Shown here: piece by piece, positions 1 through 8,991 of the stretch
Position numbering within the stretch: the stretch's first letter is position 1
Layout of the letters: every line of letters begins with the position of its first letter
Source of the DNA: Flavobacterium sp. UGB4466
Lineage (GTDB): Bacteria > Bacteroidota > Bacteroidia > Flavobacteriales > Flavobacteriaceae
Direction: 5' to 3'
Length of the DNA: 64,000 bases
Assembly: GCF_903469665.1 (NCBI RefSeq)
Contig: NZ_CAGKLC010000011.1
Location: forward strand, 18,180 to 82,179
Made by a program: the position numbers and the translations under genes
Notes under the pieces: model-generated
What the model saw: only the letters and a program-made list of their open reading frames with translations
What the model was told of the DNA's origin: nothing
Database searches by the model: none

Positions 1-1033
1 CAATTAACCTTATATCGTTTTGAATCGTTTCGTTCAATTCTTTAGAAGCTTGAAAAAAAGCTTCTGAGCATTCTTTAGAATGCGTTGTGGCGAAAAGTTG
101 AATGTTTAATTCCTTACAAAGCTGAATAACAATTTTCCAAAGTTCTACTAGTTTTGTATGATGAATCCCAGTATCTATTTCGTCAATAATAATTTTATTA
201 TAATCGCTGGACAATAATAAAATAGTTATGTAAATACTTCGGACAAATCCTTCTCCGTATTCTCTTATATTGTGAAACTCATCTCTTTCGGTTGTTTTAA
301 TCATTAAGCTTTTGAAAGAAAGTAGATTTATTTCTGAACTTTGAAATTCGGTAATTTCTATATTTGGAAATAATTTTAAAATTATCTCTGAAATTTTAAC
401 GCCTAAATTTAATTTTACAAAAATCTGCTCATAATGTTTGCCTAAAAACTTTTCTAATTCATCATTAAGCATTAATGAAGGAATACTAGGTATTTTGCTA
501 TTTTCGGGTTTGTTGATGAAGTTTTCGTAATAAGTGGATGTTAGGTCTAGTAAAAACTTTACATCATCATTATTTTTAAAAACTATCCAGTTTTTTGATT
601 TCTTTCTTATACCATCATAATCAAATAAACTAACCTTATCTGTGAAATTTTTTAAATCTTCTTTTGAAGTCTTATGTATTTCTTCAAATATGTTTTCAAT
701 TGAATATCTGTCCTCATTTATCTGAAAACCGATAGGTCGTTTTTTGTTTTTCTGGTAAAAAGTAAAAGTATTGCTCTCAAAATTTAACTCTTTGTTTTCT
801 TCATTTAAGAGTGTAAATAAATTGGGAATTAGTCTTCTTTTAATTAATAATTCATGAAACCAATTGATTGTGTTTTTTGGTCTTTTATCAAACAGCAAAG
901 CCTCCAGTAGACAAGTTTTACCAACATTGTTATCTCCAACAATCAAATTAAATTGCCCAATATCTTGTATCTCAAGAGAGTCAAACTTCTTGAAATTTTC
1001 GATTTTGAAATATGTTAAATGATTGTTTTGCAC
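1..1033 (-). CDS. AAA family ATPase (AAA_15/AAA_21 type), 3' end outside window
   Basis: Open frame of 344 codons that leaves the window before its stop. The N-terminus contains a Walker A motif (GDNNVGKT) about 30 residues in. Near the left edge are a Walker B strand (KIIIDEIDTGIHHT) and a switch-like FATTHSKE segment, the layout of the ABC/SMC-like AAA_15/AAA_21 ATPases. No ATG lies near the start; a GTG at 1031-1033, two bases beyond the nuoE stop, is the only early start after an in-frame stop, so translation is probably coupled to nuoE. Such ATPases often work with a nuclease partner (OLD, Gabija, retron-type systems), but the rest of the protein and its partner are off the window. It is not a known complex I subunit, and its position directly after nuoE is unexpected. 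Confidence 0.8.
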   Translation of the reverse strand, partial: MQNNHLTYFKIENFKKFDSLEIQDIGQFNLIVGDNNVGKTCLLEALLFDKRPKNTINWFHELLIKRRLIPNLFTLLNEENKELNFESNTFTFYQKNKKRPIGFQINEDRYSIENIFEEIHKTSKEDLKNFTDKVSLFDYDGIRKKSKNWIVFKNNDDVKFLLDLTSTYYENFINKPENSKIPSIPSLMLNDELEKFLGKHYEQIFVKLNLGVKISEIILKLFPNIEITEFQSSEINLLSFKSLMIKTTERDEFHNIREYGEGFVRSIYITILLLSSDYNKIIIDEIDTGIHHTKLVELWKIVIQLCKELNIQLFATTHSKECSEAFFQASKELNETIQNDIRLI

Positions 1034-1035
1034 TT

Positions 1036-1566
1036 TTATTTATCGTGTAATATTATTTTATCCTCTCTGCAATCAGCGATTAACTGATCGATTTTTTCTT
1101 CTGTCAATTTTTCTTTGTAGAAATCTCCCAACTGCATCATCGGAGCGTATCCGCAAGCGCCTAAACATTCTACACCGGCAATGGTAAACATTCCGTCCGG
1201 AGTTGTTTCTCCCATTTTAATGCCTAATTTTTCAGAAGTATAATCCATTAAATTTTCAGCACCGTTTAAACAACAACAAGAAGTCTGGCAAAATTCGAAC
1301 ATGTATTTTCCAATTGGTTTTTGGTTGTACATGGTATAAAAAGTAACCACTTCGTAAACCTCAATTGGTTTGATGTGCAAAATTTCGGCAACTTTATCCT
1401 GTAACTCTGTACTCAACCAGTTGTCATGAGCGTCCTGTACTTCGTGCAAAACGGGTAACAAAGCCGATTTTCTTTTGTCCTCAGGATAATGACTGATCAA
1501 TTCATTGATGCGGGACATCAATGCTTCGGTCATGTTTATTTCTTGTTTGTAATGTTTTCGTTCCAT
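1036..1566 (-). CDS. nuoE: NADH-quinone oxidoreductase subunit E (24 kDa 2Fe-2S subunit)
   Basis: Peripheral-arm subunit of respiratory complex I carrying the N1a-type 2Fe-2S cluster in a thioredoxin-like fold. The cluster ligands are visible as a C-x4-C group (FCQTSCC) and a C-x3-C group (ECLGACG), and the family pattern EVVTFYTMYNQKPIGKY is present. I start it at the ATG giving MERKHYKQ (176 aa). A longer reading adds 14 residues encoded by the degenerate AGATTTT-type spacer repeat and is unlikely to be real. It is the fifth gene of the minus-strand nuo operon, and the gene after it is an AAA ATPase rather than the expected nuoF. Confidence 0.95.
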   Translation of the reverse strand: MERKHYKQEINMTEALMSRINELISHYPEDKRKSALLPVLHEVQDAHDNWLSTELQDKVAEILHIKPIEVYEVVTFYTMYNQKPIGKYMFEFCQTSCCCLNGAENLMDYTSEKLGIKMGETTPDGMFTIAGVECLGACGYAPMMQLGDFYKEKLTEEKIDQLIADCREDKIILHDK

Positions 1567-1715
1567 TTTTATTTTAGATTTTAGATTTTGGATTTCAGAT
1601 TTTTTCAATCTTTGTCCATTAATCCATATTCTGCAATCTTTTTTAATTTTAGATTTCTGATTTTAGATTTTAGATTTTTCAATCTACAACCTGCAATCTA
1701 AAATCTACAATATCT
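1567..1715 (-). repeat. nuoD-nuoE spacer filled with AGATTTT-type words
   Basis: The 149-base spacer between nuoD and nuoE is made almost entirely of variants of the heptamer TAGATTT and its complement AATCTAA, in both orientations. The sequence suggests mRNA foldback structure. No promoter or terminator is evident, so the operon probably reads through. Confidence 0.6.
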
Positions 1716-2954
1716 TTACGCGTCTAATTCTCCTGCAATTACATTTAAACTGGATAGAATAACAATTGCATCCGAAAGTAAAGATCCTTTAATCATATCC
1801 GGATAAGCCTGGTAATAAATAAAACAAGGTCTTCTGAAATGTAATCGGTATGGCGTTCGGCTTCCGTCTGTAACCAAATAGAATCCTATTTCTCCATTTC
1901 CTCCTTCAACCGGGTGGTAAATTTCTGCAACCGGTACAGGAACTTCTCCCATTACAATCTTAAAGTGATAAATTAAAGATTCCATCGAAGTGTAAACATC
2001 TTCTTTTGGAGGAAGGTAGTAATCCGGAACTTCTGCATGGTATTCGTTTCCTGCCGGCATTTTAGCCAAAGCCTGACGAATAATGCTTAAACTCTCCCAA
2101 ACTTCAGCATTACGAACACAGAAACGATCATAAGTATCACCTGATTTTCCAACAGGAACAACAAAATCAAAATCTTCGTAAGAGGAGTAAGGTTGTGCTA
2201 CACGAACGTCATAATCAACTCCTGCAGCGCGTAAGTTTGGACCAGTAAATCCGTAAGCCATTGCCTGTTCTGCTGAGATAGCACCAACGTTTACGGTTCT
2301 GTCAAGGAAAATTCTGTTTCTTTCGAATAAGTTAACAAACTCTTGCCAGGCAACAGGGAATTCTTCTAAAAAGACGTCTAGTTTGCGGAAAGCTTCAGGC
2401 GACCAGTCTCTTTCGAAACCACCAATTCTTCCCATATTGGTTGTTAAACGAGCTCCACAAATTTCTTCGTAAATCTCATAAACTTTTTCTCTAAATTGAA
2501 AAACGTACAAGAAACCAGTATAAGCACCAGTATCTACACCCAGGATCGAGTTACAGATTAAGTGATCTGTAATACGGGCCAGCTCCATTACAATTACTCT
2601 AAGGTATTGTGCTCTTTTGGGAACTTCAATGTTTAGTAATTTTTCTAAAGTCATCCACCATCCCATATTGTTAATAGGAGAGGAGCAATAGTTCATACGG
2701 TCAGTAAGAGGAGTAATCTGGTAAAAAGGGCGATTTTCAGCAATTTTTTCGAAAGCTCTGTGGATGTAACCGATTGTTGGTTCAGCCTCAAGAATTCTTT
2801 CACCATCCATCAACAGGATATTTTGAAAAATACCGTGAGTCGCCGGGTGTGTAGGACCTAAATTAAGTACTGAAAGTTCACTTCCGTCTTCGTTTAGTTT
2901 GTCCTTAATTATTTTAGCATATCGATGCTCTGGTGATAATAATAGTTCTGACAT
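1716..2954 (-). CDS. nuoD: NADH-quinone oxidoreductase subunit D (49 kDa)
   Basis: Complex I connecting-arm subunit that, with NuoB, forms the quinone-binding cavity. 412 aa, normal for a separate (unfused) NuoD. The N-terminal family signature LNLGPTHPATHG is present at about residues 31-42, followed by EPTIGYIHRAFEK, and the C-terminus ends in the usual GE-(V/L)-D motif (VIAGELDA). Twenty-four bases separate it from nuoC upstream. Sequence is complete, with no frameshift. Confidence 0.97.
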   Translation of the reverse strand: MSELLLSPEHRYAKIIKDKLNEDGSELSVLNLGPTHPATHGIFQNILLMDGERILEAEPTIGYIHRAFEKIAENRPFYQITPLTDRMNYCSSPINNMGWWMTLEKLLNIEVPKRAQYLRVIVMELARITDHLICNSILGVDTGAYTGFLYVFQFREKVYEIYEEICGARLTTNMGRIGGFERDWSPEAFRKLDVFLEEFPVAWQEFVNLFERNRIFLDRTVNVGAISAEQAMAYGFTGPNLRAAGVDYDVRVAQPYSSYEDFDFVVPVGKSGDTYDRFCVRNAEVWESLSIIRQALAKMPAGNEYHAEVPDYYLPPKEDVYTSMESLIYHFKIVMGEVPVPVAEIYHPVEGGNGEIGFYLVTDGSRTPYRLHFRRPCFIYYQAYPDMIKGSLLSDAIVILSSLNVIAGELDA

Positions 2955-2978
2955 TTTATAATGTTGAATTATTTATTT

Positions 2979-3500
2979 TTAGCAATTTGTTGTTGTTCTT
3001 CCAAAGAATCTGTCGTCTTTATCAGTTCTTCCGCTGTCTTCCATTGGGAATTCTTTTCGCATTGGGAAAGACACCATTTCGTCCATATTCAAAATACGTT
3101 TCAATTGTGGGTGTCCAATAAAATTGACTCCGAAGAAATCGTATGTTTCTCTTTCCATCCAGTTCGAACTCAAGAAAATATTTGAAATGGTTTTGATTTC
3201 CGGTTTTTCACCGTTTAAATATACTTTGATTCGAATACGTTTGTTTTCGTACCAGTTGTGCAAGTGATAAACGATGGCATACTGACGATCCGTTTCGTTG
3301 TCCGGATAATGAACACCGCATAAATCGGTTAGAAAGTGGAAGCGTAAATCGGAATCGTTTTTTAAAAATAGAATCAGGGCTGTGATTTTATCAGCGGTAG
3401 TTTCCAATGAAAAAATATCTCTTTCCTGTTGAAAGTTAAAAACACTTGTATCAAATGTTTCTGTAAGTTTATCTTGGATCAGGGTATTTTCTAAAGCCAT
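2979..3500 (-). CDS. nuoC: NADH-quinone oxidoreductase subunit C (30 kDa)
   Basis: Complex I connecting-arm subunit without cofactor, 173 aa. The 30-kDa subunit signature ERETYDFFGVNFIGHPQLKR is visible at about residues 114-133. The C-terminal tail is rich in charged residues and ends FFGRTTTNC. It starts one base after the nuoB stop, so the two are probably translationally coupled. Confidence 0.96.
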   Translation of the reverse strand: MALENTLIQDKLTETFDTSVFNFQQERDIFSLETTADKITALILFLKNDSDLRFHFLTDLCGVHYPDNETDRQYAIVYHLHNWYENKRIRIKVYLNGEKPEIKTISNIFLSSNWMERETYDFFGVNFIGHPQLKRILNMDEMVSFPMRKEFPMEDSGRTDKDDRFFGRTTTNC

Positions 3501-3501
3501 C

Positions 3502-4050
3502 TTAAGTAATATTATATGAAGCTAGTAATTCTTGGTATTCAGGAGAGCTTCTGCGCCTTACAGATTCGCTTTTTACTAATTCCTGAAGTTTCATTACTCC
3601 GTCAACAATTTGTTCAGGTCTTGGAGGACATCCCGGTACATAAACGTCAACCGGAATTACTTTGTCAATTCCTTGTAGAACAGAATAAGTATCGAAGATT
3701 CCGCCTGATGAAGCACATGCTCCAACAGCAATTACCCAGCGAGGTTCAGACATTTGTTCGTAAACTTGTCTTAAAATAGGCGCCATTTTTTTTGAAATAG
3801 TTCCCATTACCAAAAGCATGTCTGCCTGACGAGGAGAGAAACTCACACGCTCAGAACCAAATCGTGCTAAATCGTAATGTGAAGCCATTGTTGCCATGAA
3901 TTCGATACCACAGCATGAGGTTGCAAAAGGTAGTGGCCATAGTGAATTGGCTCTTGCCAAACCTACAACATCATTTAGTTTTGTGGCGAAGAAACCTTCA
4001 CCAGTAACTCCCTCCGGCGGCGCAACCATATTTACATTTGAATCGCTCAT
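3502..4050 (-). CDS. nuoB: NADH-quinone oxidoreductase subunit B (N2 4Fe-4S subunit)
   Basis: Carries cluster N2, the last electron carrier before quinone. 182 aa. The tandem cysteines of [10 protein letters not shown] (about residues 46-47), the cysteine in GACASSGG, and PGCPPRPE supply the four ligands. Downstream of nuoA after a 159-base repeat-rich spacer and immediately upstream of nuoC. Confidence 0.97.
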   Translation of the reverse strand: MSDSNVNMVAPPEGVTGEGFFATKLNDVVGLARANSLWPLPFATSCCGIEFMATMASHYDLARFGSERVSFSPRQADMLLVMGTISKKMAPILRQVYEQMSEPRWVIAVGACASSGGIFDTYSVLQGIDKVIPVDVYVPGCPPRPEQIVDGVMKLQELVKSESVRRRSSPEYQELLASYNIT

Positions 4051-4209
4051 TTTTTATTTTAGATTTTAGATTTTAGATTTTAGATTTTTAATTCTGAAAC
4101 CGAAATCAATATTTTAAAAATCAATATTGTGTTTTGAGAAGTTATCTTTCAAATCTAAAATTTTAAATCAGGTAATCTAAAATCTAAAATCTGAAATCTA
4201 AAATCGCAA
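4051..4209 (-). repeat. nuoA-nuoB spacer with opposed heptamer arrays
   Basis: Four perfect tandem TAGATTT heptamers at 4060-4087 face four AATCTAA-type heptamers at 4174-4201 in the opposite orientation. The arrays are reverse complements and could pair into a long hairpin in the nuoA-nuoB mRNA. No gene or clear promoter lies here. Confidence 0.75.
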
Positions 4210-4575
4210 TTATTCCCAGTCTAAAGCTTTCTTTTTGATGATATAAAAGAAACCCACTAAAAGAAGCGACATGAAAACAATCATTTTAAGCATTCCTTCT
4301 ACGCCTAGTTCTTTGAAGTTTACTGCCCATGGGTAAAGGAAAATTACCTCTACGTCAAACAGTACAAATAAAATGGCTACCAGGAAGTATTTTACAGAAA
4401 AAGGAATACGTGCGTTTCCAACAGATTCGATACCACATTCGAAGTTTTTATCTTTTACTTCAGAACTTCTTTTTGGACCTAATTTTCCGGAAATAACGAT
4501 GGTTCCTGCGACAAAACCCACAGCCAAAATGAACTGCATTAAAATAGGAATGTAACTGTATTGATCAGATTGCAT
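4210..4575 (-). CDS. nuoA: NADH-quinone oxidoreductase subunit A
   Basis: Small three-helix membrane subunit of complex I. Visible helices are at the N-terminus (ILMQFILAVGFVAGTIVI), the middle (FSVKYFLVAILFVLFDVEVIFLYPW, the most conserved stretch of the family) and the C-terminus. I choose the ATG giving MQSDQYSYIP (121 aa); a longer frame starting 48 bases upstream would begin above the predicted transcription start. First gene of the nuo operon. A conserved acidic residue in FDVEVIF and the loop FECGIES are present. Confidence 0.95.
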   Translation of the reverse strand: MQSDQYSYIPILMQFILAVGFVAGTIVISGKLGPKRSSEVKDKNFECGIESVGNARIPFSVKYFLVAILFVLFDVEVIFLYPWAVNFKELGVEGMLKMIVFMSLLLVGFFYIIKKKALDWE

Positions 4576-4607
4576 AAACTTAGCTTTTTTACTTAAAGAA
4601 TAAGCCA

Positions 4608-4638
4608 CAAAGATAACTTTCAACTCTGTAAATCACAA
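4608..4638 (-). promoter_or_regulatory. nuo operon promoter
   Basis: Reading the minus strand, TTG (4638-4636) and TATCTTTG (4615-4608) are separated by 20 bases, matching the Bacteroidota sigma-A consensus TTG...TAnnTTTG. The predicted start near 4600 lies about 25 bases above the nuoA ATG and argues against the longer nuoA reading. Confidence 0.65.
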
Positions 4639-4737
4639 GCTAAAAAATGATTTAAGTGTGCCCTGAAACCGGGTTAACAGCTAATTTTTATTGATTATAA
4701 ATAAGATCCAAGGATTTTAGTATTTTTTTAAGATTTG

Positions 4738-4775
4738 GGTAAAAAAAAACGTCCCGATACTTCGGGACGTTTTGA
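4738..4775 (-). terminator. Terminator of the cold-shock gene
   Basis: Inverted repeat ACGTCCCGA/TCGGGACGT with a 4-base loop; on the minus strand it is followed by a run of nine T. It lies below the cold-shock gene and above the nuo promoter, so it insulates the two. Confidence 0.8.
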
Positions 4776-4816
4776 AAACCATTCAGAGGCAAAAAAAATA
4801 AATTGCTATATTTTTC

Positions 4817-5011
4817 TTAGATTACTGCTACTTTAGCAGCAACTTTCCCTTTTCTTCCTTCTTCTTCTTCGTAGCTTACACGGTCTCCTTCGCGTAATTC
4901 TTCCGCGTTAATTCCTGAAGCGTGAACGAAGATGTCTTTTCCTGTTTCTTCGTCTGTAATGAATCCATAACCTTTAGACTCATTGAAAAATTTTACTGTA
5001 CCTGTACGCAT
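4817..5011 (-). CDS. Cold-shock domain protein
   Basis: Single cold-shock domain of 64 aa. RNP1 (KGYGFIT) and RNP2 (DIFVHAS) are intact, with the usual GTVKFFNESKGYGFI opening, so it should bind single-stranded nucleic acid as an RNA chaperone. A glutamate run (SYEEEEGRKG) replaces the usual acidic/basic loop. Monocistronic: its own terminator follows and a minus-strand promoter-like box lies just upstream. Confidence 0.95.
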   Translation of the reverse strand: MRTGTVKFFNESKGYGFITDEETGKDIFVHASGINAEELREGDRVSYEEEEGRKGKVAAKVAVI

Positions 5012-5040
5012 TGTAATTGTAATAATAATTTATAATAAAG

Positions 5041-5067
5041 CAAATGTAATATATAAATTCATACAAA
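5041..5067 (-). promoter_or_regulatory. Probable promoter of the cold-shock gene
   Basis: Minus-strand TACATTTG (5048-5041) matches TAnnTTTG, with TTTG at 5067-5064. The 15-base gap is shorter than usual, so the -33 assignment is weak. The rest of the 5012-5350 gap is AT-rich and I see no gene in it. Confidence 0.4.
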
Positions 5068-5353
5068 AGACATATACCTGTTAAATTTTTGTAAAAATTA
5101 TTGATTAACAGTCTTTTCGCTATTTATATTGCATCAAATTTGGTATGTGTATACTTTATTTGAGAATCATTAATTATTATAATTAAATGTTAAAAAAGTA
5201 GCTTATGTTTTACAAAAATTTTGTATATTAAGCGGAGTTTGTTTTTTTTAGACTTGTTTTTGTGGGAAAAAGCCTGTGTTTACTAGGGTTTTATTTTGTG
5301 TTTTAAGATTTTATTAACACGAAAAAAGGGCGAAATGACGTCAAAATGCATAA

Positions 5354-5394
5354 AAAAACGACAACTGAAACTTTTAGTTGTCGTTTTTTATTTT
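5354..5394 (-). terminator. Terminator of aspS
   Basis: Inverted repeat AACGACAACT/AGTTGTCGTT with a 9-base loop followed on the minus strand by a T run, 20 bases beyond the aspS stop. Confidence 0.8.
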
Positions 5395-5414
5395 CTAAAA
5401 AAGAGAATAAGAAA

Positions 5415-7166
5415 TTATTTCAAATCTAATTTTATAGCAAGTTCTTTCAATTGTGCTTCATCAATAGCTGCAGGAGCATCGATCATCACATCACGTCCCG
5501 AATTGTTTTTTGGGAATGCAATAAAGTCTCTGATGGTTTCCTGACCTCCTAAAATGGCTACTAAACGGTCTAATCCAAAGGCTAAACCTCCGTGTGGTGG
5601 TGCTCCAAACTGGAAGGCGTCCATTAAGAAACCAAACTGTGCTTTAGCTTCCTCTTCAGTAAAGCCTAAATATTTGAACATTAATTGCTGTGTTGCTTTA
5701 TCGTGAATACGAATCGAGCCTCCGCCAATTTCATTTCCGTTTAACACCATATCGTAAGCGTTTGCGCGAACTTTCCCTGGTTCTGTTTCCAGCAGTTGCA
5801 TGTCTTCCGGTTTTGGAGAGGTAAACGGGTGGTGCATTGCGTGGTAACGCCCTGATTCTTCGTCTAATTCCAATAGTGGAAAATCAATTACCCATAATGG
5901 TGCAAATTCTTCCGGATTACGCAAGCCTAAACGGGTTGCAAGTTCCATACGAAGTGCGGAAAGCTGTGCACGGGTTTTATTGGCAGGTCCTGAAAGAACA
6001 AAAATCATATCTCCCGGTTTTGCTCCTGTGATTTTTGCCCATTGGCCTAAATCATCCTGATCGTAAAATTTATCTACAGAAGATTTGTAAGTTCCGTCGT
6101 CGTTGCATTTGGCATACACCATTCCTGATGCTCCAACCTGAGGGCGTTTTACCCAGTCAATTAAGGCATCGATTTCTTTACGGGTATAGTTTCCTGCTCC
6201 AGGAACGGCAATACCTACTACTAATTCTGCAGCGTTGAATACCGGAAATTCTTTGTGTTGCGCAAATTCGTTTAATTCACCAAATTCCATTCCGAAACGA
6301 ATGTCCGGTTTGTCATTTCCATATGTTTTCATAGCATAGTCGTAGGTAATTCTTGGGAATTTGTCTACGTCAATGCCTTTGATTTCTTTTAATAAATGTC
6401 TGGTCAGTCCTTCAAAAACATTTAAGATGTCTTCCTGCTCTACAAAGGCCATTTCGCAGTCGATTTGTGTAAACTCAGGCTGACGGTCCGCACGTAAATC
6501 CTCGTCACGGAAACATTTTACAATCTGAAAATATTTATCCATTCCACCCACCATCAATAATTGTTTGAAGGTTTGAGGTGATTGTGGCAAGGCATAAAAT
6601 TGTCCTTCGTTCATGCGGCTTGGTACAACGAAATCTCGTGCTCCTTCCGGAGTCGATTTGATAAGATATGGAGTTTCTACTTCGCAGAAATCTAAGTCCG
6701 ATAAATATTTACGAACTTCCATAGCTACTTTATGACGGAACAATAAACTGTTTTTTACAGGATTTCTTCTGATGTCTAAGTAACGGTATTTCATTCGGAT
6801 ATCTTCACCACCATCCGTTTCGTCTTCGATTGTGAAGGGAGGTGTTAAAGCGGCATTCAGAATAGTTAGTTCCGATACTAAAATTTCGATTTCACCGGTT
6901 GGAATATTTTTGTTCTTGGCTTCACGCTCAATTACGGTTCCTTTTACCTGAATTACAAATTCTCTTCCCAAGGTTTTGGCAAGTTCAAAAACTGCTTTAT
7001 CCGTGCGGCTTTCGTCAAAAATAAGTTGTGTAATTCCATAACGGTCACGTAAATCAACCCAATTCATAAATCCTTTATCGCGTGATTTTTGAACCCAACC
7101 CGCTAGTGTAACTTCCGTGTTAATATTTGAGGCGTTTAATTCGCCACAATTATGACTTCTATACAT
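5415..7166 (-). CDS. aspS: Aspartate--tRNA ligase
   Basis: Class II aminoacyl-tRNA synthetase charging tRNA-Asp. Bacterial-type length (583 aa): N-terminal OB anticodon-binding domain ([25 protein letters not shown]), motif 2 ([19 protein letters not shown]), a GAD-type insertion between about residues 290 and 410, and motif 3 ([15 protein letters not shown]). The ATG giving [10 protein letters not shown] is preferred; a longer reading adds 11 hydrophobic residues not seen in the family. A TACTTTTG -7-like box at 7192-7185 on the minus strand lies just upstream. Confidence 0.97.
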   Translation of the reverse strand: MYRSHNCGELNASNINTEVTLAGWVQKSRDKGFMNWVDLRDRYGITQLIFDESRTDKAVFELAKTLGREFVIQVKGTVIEREAKNKNIPTGEIEILVSELTILNAALTPPFTIEDETDGGEDIRMKYRYLDIRRNPVKNSLLFRHKVAMEVRKYLSDLDFCEVETPYLIKSTPEGARDFVVPSRMNEGQFYALPQSPQTFKQLLMVGGMDKYFQIVKCFRDEDLRADRQPEFTQIDCEMAFVEQEDILNVFEGLTRHLLKEIKGIDVDKFPRITYDYAMKTYGNDKPDIRFGMEFGELNEFAQHKEFPVFNAAELVVGIAVPGAGNYTRKEIDALIDWVKRPQVGASGMVYAKCNDDGTYKSSVDKFYDQDDLGQWAKITGAKPGDMIFVLSGPANKTRAQLSALRMELATRLGLRNPEEFAPLWVIDFPLLELDEESGRYHAMHHPFTSPKPEDMQLLETEPGKVRANAYDMVLNGNEIGGGSIRIHDKATQQLMFKYLGFTEEEAKAQFGFLMDAFQFGAPPHGGLAFGLDRLVAILGGQETIRDFIAFPKNNSGRDVMIDAPAAIDEAQLKELAIKLDLK

Positions 7167-7323
7167 GATCAAAATTTTAGACTGCAAAAGTAAACACAAA
7201 ATTCAAATTAATATAGTAAAGTGATGACTTGATGCTTAGAAATTTGAAATATTTTGTTAATTCTTAAATTTCGAGAGGCTAATTTCGTTAGATTTGGATT
7301 ACAAAATCTAAACTCCAATTGAT

Positions 7324-8319
7324 ATGAACAAATTTTTAATAACCGGTTTGTTGATTTGCAGCACCTTGGGTGTGATCGGTCAGACCAAGAGCCCGATTAA
7401 ATTCACAGCTAAGATTACGAACCGAAACAGTGATACTTTAGTAATTAAAGGAAAAGATAATTTCAAACAGGTGATTCCAATTAATAAAAAGGGAATTTTT
7501 GTGGCTTCTTTTGATGCTCCAAAGGGTTTTTATATGTTTTCGGATGGAACGGAAGGTTCTAATTTGTATTTAAAACCCAATTCTGATGTTAATTTGACAA
7601 TGGACGCCAAGGAGTTTGACGAAACGATTGTGTACAAAGGAAAAGGGGTTGGCGAAAGTAATTTTCTGGCTCAGCAGGCTTTAAATGATGAAAAGTTTCA
7701 GAAGGAAGCTTTTGTTAAGGAAGCTACGGAGTTTGCATCGCTATTGGAAGCAAAGCTGAAAACGGATCTGGCAAGTTTAGAGAAAGGTAATTTCGACGCT
7801 GAATTTACGACGGCTTTGAAAAAGAAATTTGAAAGTTTTAATCGTTACGCTAAAGATGACTATGAGAGTGCTGCAAAAGCCAATAAGATGACAGGAACTT
7901 TATCTCCTGATTTTGATTACGAAAATCATAAAGGTGGAAAAACGAAGCTTTCTGATTTAAAAGGAAAGTACGTTTATATTGATCTTTGGGCTACCTGGTG
8001 TGCGCCATGCAGAGCTGAGATTCCGTATTTACAAAAACTGGAAGAAAAGTATCATGGAAAAAATATCGAGTTCGTGAGTGTATCTGTGGATAAAGCGAAG
8101 GATAATGAAAAATGGAAGAAGTTTGTGACGGATAAGAAGCTTGGAGGGATTCAATTGTTTGCGGATAAAGACTGGGAATCAGAGTTTGTAACGAGCTATG
8201 GTGTTACCGGAATTCCAAGATTTATTATTGTGGATCCAAGCGGTAAAGTAGTGAGCAGTGATGCAGAAAGACCTTCATCTCCAGAGCTTCAGACGCAATT
8301 AGATGCGTTATTAAAGTAA
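7324..8319 (+). CDS. TlpA-like thioredoxin-fold protein, exported
   Basis: 331 aa with an N-terminal signal peptide (MNKFLITGLLICSTLGVIGQ). Residues about 25-190 resemble the DUF4369-type N-terminal region common in Bacteroidota. The C-terminal TlpA/AhpC-TSA domain contains the redox motif WCAPC at about residues 225-229 and the cis-proline region GIPRFIIVDP. Likely a periplasmic thiol-disulfide oxidoreductase. The partner is unknown. Divergent from aspS; a TAGATTTG -7 box lies at 7289-7296. Monocistronic, with a strong terminator after it. Confidence 0.88.
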   Translation: MNKFLITGLLICSTLGVIGQTKSPIKFTAKITNRNSDTLVIKGKDNFKQVIPINKKGIFVASFDAPKGFYMFSDGTEGSNLYLKPNSDVNLTMDAKEFDETIVYKGKGVGESNFLAQQALNDEKFQKEAFVKEATEFASLLEAKLKTDLASLEKGNFDAEFTTALKKKFESFNRYAKDDYESAAKANKMTGTLSPDFDYENHKGGKTKLSDLKGKYVYIDLWATWCAPCRAEIPYLQKLEEKYHGKNIEFVSVSVDKAKDNEKWKKFVTDKKLGGIQLFADKDWESEFVTSYGVTGIPRFIIVDPSGKVVSSDAERPSSPELQTQLDALLK

Positions 8320-8376
8320 CTTACGTTTCAAATTACAAGTTTATAAAAGTTTTATATTTTTTTAGGAAATAGCAGT

Positions 8377-8408
8377 AAAACCAAGGCTTAAGCTTTGGTT
8401 TTTTTGTT
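8377..8408 (+). terminator. Terminator after the TlpA-like gene
   Basis: Near-perfect palindrome AACCAAGGC/GCTTTGGTT followed by a run of seven T. Confidence 0.75.
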
Positions 8409-8489
8409 TTTGAAAAATTTCCAATGTTAAGTTTTTATCCAATGTTACCAAATTGTTAAGTAAAAGTTTTTTTAATGTAAACAATTGAT

Positions 8490-8497
8490 TATATTTG
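8490..8497 (+). promoter_or_regulatory. -7 box of the MORN-type gene
   Basis: TATATTTG matches TAnnTTTG; predicted transcription start about 8504, which lies above the ATG at 8530 and below an alternative in-frame ATG at 8485. No convincing -33 element. Confidence 0.4.
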
Positions 8498-8529
8498 ATA
8501 AAGATTTGATAACATTAATACCTAAAGAT

Positions 8530-8877
8530 ATGAAAAAGTGTGTAATTTTAGTTGCAATATTGTTCTCTGGAATTTTAGTTGCACAAGAGATAAAACCGGA
8601 ATTGGAAGCTGTTGGAAATAGAGTAAAAGCTACGTATTACTATGAAAATGGTAGTGTTCAACAAGAAGGTTTCTTCAAAGACGGTAAGTTAGATGGTGTT
8701 TGGGTATCTTATGATACAAAAGGAAATAAGATGGCTGTTGGAGAATACACTGAAGGAGTAAAAACCGGAAAATGGATTTTCTTCAATGACAAAAATCTTT
8801 GCGAAGTAGCGTATGAAAACAGCAAAGTAACATCTGTTAAGAATTTACAGAAAAATGCTTTAGCCAATAGAAATTAA
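8530..8877 (+). CDS. Exported MORN-variant (YwqK-like) repeat protein
   Basis: 115 aa from the ATG that gives MKKCVILVAILFSGILVAQ, a clean signal peptide; the longer frame would start above the predicted transcription start. After the signal come two to three beta-hairpin repeats of the MORN_2 type (YYENGSVQQEGFFKDGKLDGVWVSY and GEYTEGVKTGKWIFF). Such repeats occur in many Bacteroidota periplasmic proteins; the molecular role is not known. Monocistronic. Confidence 0.75.
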   Translation: MKKCVILVAILFSGILVAQEIKPELEAVGNRVKATYYYENGSVQQEGFFKDGKLDGVWVSYDTKGNKMAVGEYTEGVKTGKWIFFNDKNLCEVAYENSKVTSVKNLQKNALANRN

Positions 8878-8898
8878 AAAGATTTCGAATGATTTATA

Positions 8899-8933
8899 GA
8901 ACCGTCTCGTTTTTTAACGAGACGGTTTTTTTA
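8899..8933 (+). terminator. Terminator after the MORN-type gene
   Basis: Perfect 12-bp stem AACCGTCTCGTT/AACGAGACGGTT followed by seven T. Confidence 0.9.
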
Positions 8934-8991
8934 TGCCTTTGTATTTCGGTATTTTAGTTTTTTCGGGTCAGGTGCAAAAGTTGGGAGTATT

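Noticed and set aside
4576..4623. Longer nuoA start
   Set aside because: The extra codons lie above the predicted transcription start and add residues absent from the family.
5012..5350. Cold-shock leader or RNA thermosensor above the csp gene
   Set aside because: The predicted promoter is only about 30 bases above the ATG, so there is no long leader; no structured element beyond the aspS terminator is evident.
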